DNA of 64,000 nt from positions 25,021,501 through 25,085,500 of the forward strand of contig NC_088111.1 in assembly GCF_036370855.1 (NCBI RefSeq), read 5' to 3'. A program made the position numbers and the translations under genes. The first letter of the stretch is position 1; every line of letters starts with the position of its first letter. Positions 55,260-64,000 of this stretch are shown here, one piece after another. This stretch comes from Dromaius novaehollandiae. Lineage: Eukaryota > Chordata > Aves > Casuariiformes > Dromaiidae. The notes below the pieces were generated by a model that was not told the origin of the DNA, ran no database searches, and was given only the letters and a program-made list of their open reading frames with translations.

Positions 55260-57650
55260 TGCCTGTACTTTCTCATAAAAGGGATAAAGAAAAAAAATAG
55301 ATGTATTTGGAAACAGAGCAAGCTGCAGAGAGCTGCTGGAGTGCAGCATCTGTGGGGAGAGCAGGGCAGGGCAGGGCCATCATCTCCAGCTTGCACTGGA
55401 GGCTTTTGGCTATGGGAGATCAGCTCAGGGACTGGTTAGGAACACAGGTACGTGTGTGCACACGTGCGCACGCACAGACACACAAAACACTGTGGAAGTG
55501 GAAAGCAGTAAGAAGCTTCTGTTGGCATCATGCAGCCAGAGGCACGTGCGCGGGTGCATCCGAGTTGTCACAGACCAGCTGGACCGTAAGCTGTGTGTGC
55601 CCTTCCGATGTCACACGGTTGTAGCGGACAATAACTGATGAAACATGCATCCTCCTTAAAGGCCAGAAAGCTTTCTGCATTGTCGCTGACACTCTCAGTA
55701 TGAGATAAACGAGTCGTGAGTAAGTCTGTTCGCAATTAGGTACATTTCTCTGGTAATTTTATTTCTCCAGGTTATGTGGCAGAATTCAGGCCCTTCCTCT
55801 GACAGGATGTAAGTAGCTGGTGTTTCCAAAGCTGGATTTTGCCTGAATAGCACCTAGAAAAGGTTCTCCTCATGCAGTCTGTTCTCCCTCCCTCCCTCCC
55901 CGCTGTGTCCTTCCAAGGCAAAGCCCTCTTCTTCATTCCTGCCATCGCTCCAGGGTCTCCCGGGGGCTCTGAGGTGCAACACACTGAGCACAGTCCCTCT
56001 GGGACCCTGGGAAAACCTTTCCTGTCCACCCTGGGACCTCGCTGTACTTGTTTCCTGGGTACCATCTCCCTGCAGGAGCATTTTTTTGTGTGTTTCTCCC
56101 TCCTGCAGTGTCTGATCGTGTGCTGAAATGCATGGACGTTCTCCCACAGCACGGTGCTTTTCCGCTCCCCGAGGTCGTGCTACCTCCGCTCATTCGGAAA
56201 GGGCCGTCTGATTCAGCAGATGCTGAATCTGTGCAAAAAGGCATTCGGTCTTCCTGAGCAGCGGCAGACTTTCTGCAGAGTGGAGACGCAGGACATGTTG
56301 AACTGCAACGTGTGGATACAGCATGTGTGTCTGCGGCGTGTCCTCATCCTCCTTCTCTTTGTCAATGAGCAAAAGCCAGCTACTATGGGTCCTCCTCTAT
56401 GAAAATAATCCTGTAATTTTAAATGCTTGCTTTCTCCATAACATAGAATGGGTTGTGATAACTGTTTATTCTCTGCCGCTATGGCTATTGTATTGGTAAT
56501 TGCCTGTTACCTTAGTATGTTCAGGAGTTGTCAGTAATATTTTGTTTCCTTCGTGTACCAGGTCTGCAAGCCGTTTCCCAGAATTATAGCTGTGGGAGAT
56601 AACTGCTCCACCGGGCTCTGTACTCTGGGTGCAATCTGTAATTCCAGCCATGACAACTGGGGTGGTCCTGCTGTCCAGAGCTCTTCCCAGCACTCTGCAA
56701 TAGTGAGGCATGTTATAGAGCCGCAGCTGGTATCTTAACCAGTTTCATCAGACTTAAGGAAAATAACATGTAATGGTATTCCTGGACTTGCTCACAGTAT
56801 ACCTTCTGTAGTGGTCTTCAGATACTAGATAAAAGCTTTTTCTTCAACCATATATTTATACTGCCCAGGGGAATTTCCAGTGCAACACAAACGTAACTGC
56901 ATTAAATAACATGTACTTCAGCTTAAAGTTACAGATTAATGAGCTTTTCTAAGCTAAATAATAACTTGTCTATTCTTTCACTCAAGACAGCTTAAAATTC
57001 TCACATTTGAATGAAAAAATTGGGTGCTGCGATGGTTCATTAACCTAATAAAAAGTCAGTCTCTAGTCTTTAAGCATCATGGTCTTCTGTAAAAGCTTTA
57101 AGAGAAAAATGTCTTTTGTCTTAGACTGGAGCAATGACAGAAAGAAGGAAAGGAAAAAATCAGGGACTGCTGAAGTCAGCGGAAAATTTTCACCTATTTC
57201 AGGGTAGCCAAGATCAGATCAATTTTACTTCTATGAGAATAAATCTAGGCCAGCTCTAATGCCTTTGTTTCGCTTTCACAAAGCTTACCTTGTTGGGTGA
57301 GGGTTATCTGCTGAAAAAGAGCTTGCCAGAGGTTACTGGTACTATTTCCATAAGCAGGAAAACTCCAGAGTGAGGTCCATATGTTACTGCTGCATTTGAT
57401 CGAGTTTACACAAAGCAAAACCTCGACATCACATAAGTAATTCTCATGCGTCTAAAAAAGAACAACCTGACTGAAATCACGGTGTCGGGAAATGCTGGTT
57501 GTCATATTTCTCCTGGGAGTCGAGATTATTTGTGCAGTATTACATGATCCTTAGCAAACTAAGAATTATCTAGTTTGTAAAACACAGTGCCCAGGTGGTT
57601 AGAAGGACATCGTGTGATAACACACAGCTGTGCTGGCTGGCGAAGTGGTT
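55260..57650. other. No gene seen
   Basis: AT-rich to mixed sequence. Open frames on both strands at 55.85-56.25 kb overlap each other and show no known domain. Confidence 0.5.
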
Positions 57651-57659
57651 TTGTTTGGT

Positions 57660-58160
57660 TACTCTCTGCTTGCTGGACAATCCTGGATGCGCTGCTCTCT
57701 CCAGGAGGAGCCAGGAGGACGACGGCTGGTTCGCCTTGTCCTGGCAGTGGGAAAGGGGCAGCTGCAGGGCAGGGGATGCCGATCCCCACGCGTCCCCAGC
57801 CCGGGGGCACGCAAGCCTGTGGGGAGGGGGATGCTGCCCACCGGGGTCTTGGTGGGGCTCCTGAAGAGGTGGGAGCAGACGCGCCACGGCCGCAGGGAGA
57901 GGCCCGGGAGGGCGGCAGGGAGCTTCCCACACCCGGAGATGCTGCAGGGAGGTCTGATAATCTGCAACGGTGCAGAGGAGAGCGGTGGGTCCTGCCGCTG
58001 CGGGTACTGCAGTTCTGGCAGCAATGAATGCCAGGATGTTGCAGCCGCCTGCCTGCGGGGCAGGGCTGGGCAACGGGGTGCGGTTTTTGCAGCATCTGGG
58101 AAAGATGCTCAAATTACCACACAGAGTAGAGGAAAATTTTTCTGGTGCCTTCTGAAGCCT
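57660..58160. other. GC-rich island beside minisatellite
   Basis: About 450 bp is GC-rich with moderate CpG (ACGCGTCCCC, GCGCCACGGCCGC) in otherwise AT-rich surroundings. Open frames exist on both strands; none is recognised. Confidence 0.4.
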
Positions 58161-58169
58161 GGAACATGG

Positions 58170-58440
58170 CCAGCCTGCCCCTGCCCCTGCCCTGCCCCTG
58201 CCCCTGCCCCTGCCCCTGCCCCTGCCCTGCCCCTGCCCCTTCCCCTGCCCTGCTCCTGCCCCTGCCCCTGCCCCGCTCCTGCCCTGCCCCTGCCCCTGCC
58301 TCTGCCCTGCTCCTGCCCTGCCCCTGCTCCTGCCCCTGCCCCTGCCCTGCTCCTGCCCTGCCCCTGCCCCTGCCTCTGCCCTGCTCCTGCCCTGCCCCTG
58401 CCCCTGCCCCTGCTCCTGCCCCTGCCCTGCTCCTGCCGCT
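58170..58440. repeat. CCCTGC minisatellite
   Basis: About 270 bp of CCCCTG/CCCTG/CTCCTG repeats are mixed in 5- and 6-bp steps, C-rich on plus. Frames encoding Pro/Leu/Cys on plus and Gly/Ala/Gln/Arg on minus are by-products. Confidence 0.95.
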
Positions 58441-58449
58441 GAAAGAGTT

Positions 58450-59168
58450 TTTGCCTGCACTTACATCATCTTCCTGATGCCCACTGAAGTCATGTTTTTT
58501 TAATTGTCTCTTAGATGAAATTTTCAGCAAGTTTGTGTTACCTTCTTCAAGGCACCAAAGAAAAAATAGTTCACTTAGTGAAAAATGTGCTTACCAGCTA
58601 TCACCACGTTGTGTTTTCAAGCTATGCTCATACCTTTGAAAAGTGTTACTTTTATCTTTTTTTGTCCAAACCAGCATAGCAGCTAGGATTAGTGGCGGAG
58701 CTAGTTAAAAAATACTTTGAAAACTTGTTATTTAAGATGTATTTCTTAAAAAAGTCAATGAGTAATCTCTTCCATTTTTTCACCCACCTGAGAGAGCTGG
58801 AAAAATAATTTACAAATGCATTTGCTCATTTGTTCTGTGGTTTTATCAATGTTTCAAATGTAATATTTGATAAATAACTTCCTTTTGTCCACCTGCAGCA
58901 TGCTGTCATGTCTGAGAATAATCGTACTGAGAGAGAATAAGGTTTAAGACTTAATTAGAAACACTCGCTGTTAGTTAGGAAAACAGATTAATTAGGAAAG
59001 GGAGCCAAGAGCAAGCGTGAGTGAGAAGCAGTGCGGGGTGTTCAGGGCACCTCCGGAAAGGCCAGGCCCTGCTCTGGGAGCGGTGATGACTCGCGCGCCC
59101 GTCTCGGTCTCGCGCTGGCAGCTAAGACGTGTCGGAAGCTTGTGAGGCTCCTGTCCGTGAAACTGAAG
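58450..59168. other. No gene seen
   Basis: AT-rich sequence turning GC-rich from about 59.0 kb. No repeat or exon is recognised. Confidence 0.5.
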
Positions 59169-59171
59169 GGA

Positions 59172-59188
59172 GATATATATATATATAC

Positions 59189-59227
<39 letters not shown>

Positions 59228-59228
59228 T
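59172..59228. repeat. (TA)n microsatellite
   Basis: Nearly uninterrupted TA dinucleotides with occasional CAT interruptions. Confidence 0.95.
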
Positions 59229-59229
59229 G

Positions 59230-60050
59230 TAACAAATAAATGTTCACGGAAGCCTTCAGATCTTTGAATCTTTGAAAATCTGTTGACTTTTCAAGCTGGG
59301 GCGCGGGGTCCCCGTCCTCGGCCTGGGCAGGCGGCGGGGTCTGGCAGAGCCCTGAGCCGCCGGGCTGGCACCGTCCCGCCCAAGGTGCCCGCGATCAGCA
59401 GCTTGGGGCCGCGTTAGTCCTTTCGGCACCTGCACGTTTAATAGCGCCATGATTTAACAGTAACTGTCAGTCCTGCGTCTTCGCCAGACCCAGCAGAGGC
59501 ACCGCAGCATCAACAACACCTGCAGGATCTCCGGTAGAGTCGACAATATTTTGGGGAGAATTAAGAAAATAAATATTAAATATGACCAGGGTATTTGCTA
59601 AAGAGAGTTTTTGTTTTTTCAATCACGTTCTGTTTTCACTACTGTTTCTGGTCTAAAACAGTAGGTGTACCAAAAGTTATAGGCTTTGTTAGATTTCCTG
59701 TTTTAAAACTCCTGCTTATCTTTATGTCAGAGTCTGAAATAGGGCTAATGTCTCGCATTCGTGCTTGTCTTTGCTCCGCTATGATGGCGGTTGTTTTGAC
59801 AACGAAGGTTTTTCTGTGTACTTTTTTCAGTACAAGTGCATAGATAGGAGGCAACCTTTAGAACTTCAGACGTTCAGGACAGTTATTTAAAGTTATTTAC
59901 TGTACTCATGGTAAATATCCCATTAGATGGAGGAAAGGAGAGAAAAGGTGTTTCCCAAAGTGTTTGTTTAATTGCTTATGTCTTCCTTGTTTTCCAATAC
60001 CTGAATCAGTAATTAAAGGTTTGTGTTAATGGGCAATACATTAAATTAAT
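59230..60050. other. No gene seen
   Basis: A GC-rich patch at 59.3-59.43 kb is followed by AT-rich sequence. No exon is recognised. Confidence 0.5.
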
Positions 60051-60545
60051 CAGAATCACAGAATAGTTGGTGTTGGCAGGGACCTCTGGAGATCATCCGG
60101 TCCAACCCCCCTGCTCAAGCAGGGTCAGCTGGAGCAGGTGGCCCAGGACCATGTCCAGCCAGGTTTTGAATGTTTCCAATGATGGAGATGCCACAGCCTC
60201 TGGGCAACCTGTTCCAATGTTCAACCACTCTCACAGTGAAGTGTTTTCTTAAGTTCAGACAGAATTTCCTGTGTCTCATTTTGTGCCCATTGCCTCTCTT
60301 CCTGTCACTGGGCACCACTGAGAAGAGTCTGGTTGTGTCTGCTTTACACCCTCCCATCGGATATCTATAAACCTTGGTATGATACACACACGCCCCCCTC
60401 AGAGCCTTCTGTTCTCCAGGCTGAGCAGCCCCAGCTGTGTCAGCCCCTTCTCACCTAAGAGATGCTCCAGACCCCTAATTATCTTCGTGGTCCTCCGCTG
60501 GACTCGCTCCTGTAGGTCCACGTGTTTCTTTTACTGGGGTGAAAG
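60051..60545 (-). mobile_element. CR1 LINE, 5'-truncated, minus strand
   Basis: The plus strand begins CAGAATCACAGAAT, the reverse complement of the octamer repeat that ends CR1 elements, then GGTCCAACCCCCCTGCTCAAG and other typical bird CR1 words. Read on minus, a frame covers the C-terminal part of the CR1 reverse-transcriptase ORF: RLFSVVPSDRKRGNGHKMRH then FCLNLRKHF.TVRVVEHWNRLP. The copy is about 495 bp, truncated at its 5' end (near 60545) as is usual for CR1. It has lost coding capacity, so it is a dead copy. It is the best taxonomic marker in the window: CR1 of this type dominates bird genomes. Confidence 0.95.
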
Positions 60546-60846
60546 TCCACGAGTCAAATTTGTTTGCCCATGACAGGCCTCCATGTAAACTAAGGTATTC
60601 AATTTTCCCATTTATCGTAATTATTGTGACCAAGAAGGCCTCTCCCTGTGTTCCTGTATCCTGAGAGAGAATCTCTGACAATGTGCCAGTGACACCTGCA
60701 GTCTTTGTGCTCTTTGCTTTTGTCAGAACTGCATTACAGGAGGAGCCGCTGGATAGAGCCAGGATTTGAGAAGGGATGAGCATTGCAGTCCCATTTCTTG
60801 GAGAATCACTGCAACACATATATTCTCTGCCAATTAATTTCTTCAT
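60475..60846 (-). other. Unassigned 123-codon open frame beside CR1
   Basis: A minus-strand frame from 60846 to 60475 starts MKKLIGREYMCCSDSPRNGT. It reads through a Ser/Thr/Gly-rich middle and a VTIITINGKIEYLSLHGG segment before entering the CR1 copy for its last residues. No splice acceptor or domain is recognised. It may be chance, or the remnant of an exon truncated by the CR1 insertion. Confidence 0.15.
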
Positions 60847-60849
60847 ATC

Positions 60850-63800
60850 TTAATCTTATTTCACCATCTTACTTCACCACCCGACACCTGGCACCATAGT
60901 TATTGCCGATAAGTGTCAATAGTCCTGTCGAGTGAGCTTTGGATGTTTTACTTTCTCATCAGCATCACTGAGCACAGACTGCTGGTACAGAGTTCAACAG
61001 AAGAGAGTTTCCCGGATCAGAAGTGGGAAGACCTGAGGGCAGCCCCAGCACTGATAGCAGCCTGTATGTAACACTGATCACGCTTAAGTTGTTTTTGTGA
61101 TTATGCTTTGTCCCTTGTCTAAAATTTAACACAAATAAAGACAGACTATGTCTCACTGTGGCATAGTCTTGTCTCAGGTATTATCCCAGAAGTACACAGA
61201 GAAAACTACATTTAAAAATCGCTAAGTCAGAAAACCAACTACTCCGAAGGTAAGCCTTGGCCGGAGTGAAGCTTTCACACACTTTGCCATAGCCAGCAGT
61301 TATCCAATATTTTGCCTTCTCTTGCTGCTTGATGTCTTAGGCCTTATTTATTGCACTCTATTCAAGCCAAACTCTTAAGAAAAATAATTTTCTTCATAGG
61401 TCTTCCTGGACTGATCACAATTATCATACTGTAAAGCCCCACAAGCGTTGGTATATTTTTGTGATGTGTCTGAAAGCTGAAGCAGGACTAGGTCGGCCTC
61501 ACCTGGGAAAGACTGAGGAACAGAGAGACAGAGTTTGACATGTCAATTAATTCTAGCTATAAGAAGTTATTACGTGTTTCCTGGCATTATACAGTTTTCC
61601 TTTGTGTTGCTCTGAGCATTTAGCAGTTCTGCAAATCTGATTAAAGCCTTTGAATCTAGCACACAGGAATATTCATAGTACACTTGGAGAGCACCTGAGG
61701 GTTGCTGTGACTTACCTGTAGAAAAGGCTTATGGACTTCATTTCTCCTAGGCAACCTTCAGCTGGGTCACATTAGCTTTTCTCATCTTACCTTGTGTATC
61801 TCTTACCTCTGTTCTGCACCAAAAAGCACATGGGTCCTAGAGGCAGGTGGCTGCCTATGCGCTGGTGAGCTGGGGAAGGGAAGACAAAAGGAAAAGAGCA
61901 GCGGACCACATACATGGATATGCTTCACAGTACGAGAGGGTATAAATTAATATTGAAATTGATCCTGGCATTTTGTCTCTGTGTTAATGCTTGATCTTGA
62001 CATTTCCATAACATTCCTTTAATACTTCTTTTTCTTCCAATTCGGGTAATTTCACTGGTTTAAAGAAAAAAATCAGACAAGATTTTCCAGTGCAGGCACC
62101 CGGCAAGGACAGGTTAGCCAAGCAGTAAGTGTCTTTGGCCCTTGGACTAATCTGTAACCTTTCTGCAGGGATCCATTAAGCTTAGAAGCTTTGGGGCTGA
62201 CCAAGGTGATCATTCACTGCAGAAACACATTCCTGAAGAATAGGGCTTTGGAGACCTGTGTTCGACCACCTTCAAAGCCAACCGAAACAGCCTGCAAGCA
62301 GGTCATATTCTCCCTTTGCTAGACCCGAGGGAAGCAATAGGGAGACCCAAGGCCACTGGAAACACTGAGCTAAACAGTTCTTCCTTTAATAATTCCCTCC
62401 AGGGGGTTGCATGCCGCCTTCTTTCAGATGACCCTGAGCATCTCTGCACACAGCCTCAGGTATTGCTTGGAAGCCAGGCTGCAAGGACACAGCACGCTGC
62501 AACCTTCAGCGTCAATCCCGAGCAGAGGATGCTCTCCTCCAGCCTTCCACCCTCCACCCCGTGTCCCAGTATTCCTCTTCCATTCAAGCCAAGCTTTCAT
62601 CTCATTTGTAAGTTGGGGGCTTAATTCTCTCTGCTACTTGACCCAGTGGCGGGGAGGGAGGCCCTAGGGGAACAGAGCCAAGGCTGCTATCACCTGGCTG
62701 CCACAGAGCATGGAAACAGAGGGAGGCTTCAGCTGGTGTACACTCGGTGTGGACAGGGAGCTGGCTCCCGTGAGCTAGCAAGACTCAAATGTCACGGTAA
62801 TTACCATTATGGGCAGTTTTTTCTTAGACAGCCAGAAAGCCAATCCATGGCACAAAGCCTCCCTGACAAATTCCAAGTTTGTGCTTCAGAAACAGGGAGA
62901 AATTCTTAAAGAGAAAGCACAACAAAGTATAATGAAAAAGAGGTGAAATAATATATTTTTGTTTCCCTTCAGTGTTAGAAATAGCTAAACTGTTCTGCCT
63001 AAAGTTTTCCAAACAGTACAATACAGTAGCAAGCTTGAAGGAGAAAACTAGCATGATAAAATTTGAAGCAAACTATAAATGTTTGGCAACTGAAGGTGGT
63101 GTTTTATGAGAAGTACTAAGGAACCTTAAAATTCACAGCATTATTAGCTTTGCCTATAATTATACTGGTACCTTGACTACAGCCTTTTTTTCCTCATGAT
63201 GAGATGAAGTAATTTGCCCAAATTTTCTTCCACAGAAAACTGGCATAAATTATGTGACAAAATATTAACCTATTCATCAGAATTCAAATGTTTTGCTTCA
63301 TCACCAGCTTTAAGGTACAGTCTGACGAAAGCTCCCCTGCAATCACAGCAGTACAATAGAGCACTGATTCTTCTTTTTCAATAGGCTGCTGATTAAAACA
63401 GGTGATGAAAATCACCTGCTCTAGCTGTGATTCGGCTGAAAAGGAGCCCAGCTTAACCTAACAGATTATTGGGATAAAGATGTTCAGGCAGCAGAGGGTT
63501 TATAGGAATTCATTGGCTATATTAGTTAGTGTAGGAAAGATTTTGTTGCTGTTCTGTAAGTATTCTAAGGGAGAGCGGCACATTGCAGCTACCTATGATG
63601 TGTCCTCGTTTGTGCAAACTTTGTTCAGGGAAGGGCTGTGAGACTGGTGCTTCGTTCAAGTCCTGGGTCACCTATGGGGAAACGGCCTAGGAAAGGGCCC
63701 TAATGAGAATATTGGATAGTGTGGACTGCTCCAGCTGGCAGTGGCCTGGGAAACAGGCAGGCTGGCAGGAGTCTATGAATAGCAGGATTTGATCCCGAGA

Positions 63801-64000
63801 CTCCAACTACTGAGTTTTAGGATGAATGGCATCGCTGAAGCTGGCTGAGAAGATCTAGCTCTCCTTTCAGTGGGATTGGCTTGTACAATAGAGTGAGCAC
63901 CTGAAAATCTAGAGAAAGTCCCTCAAAGGGCAAAGAATTGCATGTGCTATGAGAGAGGACCAGGGCAACTTGGGGAAGCTCACTCTGTGAAGGATGGATG
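60850..64000. other. AT-rich, no gene seen
   Basis: Ordinary intronic or intergenic-looking sequence. Short open frames at 62.3-62.9 kb have no recognised domain. No RNA gene fold is seen. Confidence 0.5.

Noticed and set aside
57570-58460. Gly/Ala/Gln-rich 296-codon minus-strand frame resembling a low-complexity protein
   Set aside because: Much of it is the CCCTGC minisatellite read in reverse, and the rest has no recognised domain.
63640-63700. GTTCAAGTCC word resembling a tRNA B box
   Set aside because: The flanking bases do not pair as a T arm, and no A box or acceptor stem fits.

Overview
The window is animal nuclear DNA, and a bird is the best fit. The main evidence is a 5'-truncated CR1 LINE at about 60.05-60.55 kb whose 3' end carries the CR1 terminal octamer repeat. 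The left 40 kb is GC- and CpG-rich, tandem-repeat-rich and full of internal duplications. That would suit a bird microchromosome, subtelomere or sex-chromosome block, but the chromosome type is inference. I recognise no complete protein-coding gene. Most long open frames are by-products of tandem repeats.

Layout. 0-0.8 kb: a foldback, AG-rich repeats and two small perfect hairpins. 0.8-5.4 kb: two tandem copies (offset about 1.41-1.45 kb) of what looks like a spliced minus-strand transcription unit. Candidate exons of 41 and 56 nt have identical lengths in both copies. The right copy has a GC-box plus TATA-like promoter near 5.31-5.34 kb, and AATAAA signals lie at 0.83-0.88 kb. 5.9-22.2 kb: a satellite block. 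Its core (7.06-21.2 kb, roughly 87 units) has a 162-bp monomer made of two 81-bp halves, each of two 40-41-bp subunits. Six blocks are inverted, and their twelve junctions reduce to only two junction sequences. Both edges decay into older, diverged units of the same family. 22.2-25.9 kb: a minus-strand exon candidate and a CpG-island block with three copies of a 61-bp promoter-motif module. 26-31.5 kb: no recognisable gene, with a small CpG island and a purine-rich minisatellite. 31.5-34.3 kb: a 931-bp tandem duplication interrupted by a 725-bp segment copied from 25 kb. 35.2-36.5 kb: a CpG island with YY1- and NRF1-type motifs. 37.2-39.5 kb: a second copy of the 22.9-24.8 kb block, with four good copies plus one decayed copy of the promoter motif and a solo LTR absent from the first copy. 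39.5-40.35 kb: another NRF1-motif CpG island.

At about 40.4-40.65 kb composition changes sharply. The remaining 23 kb is AT-rich, CpG-poor and looks intronic or intergenic. It holds a possible retrocopy fragment, an LTR-like element, a near-perfect foldback, a CCCTGC minisatellite, TA repeats and the CR1 copy.

The most interesting signals are the 61-bp-spaced arrays of ZNF143/THAP11-type motifs combined with ETS- and YY1-like sites, the two-junction inversion system inside the satellite, and the filled/empty LTR site that orders the duplication and the insertion in time. All similarities were read by eye; no alignment or database search was run.
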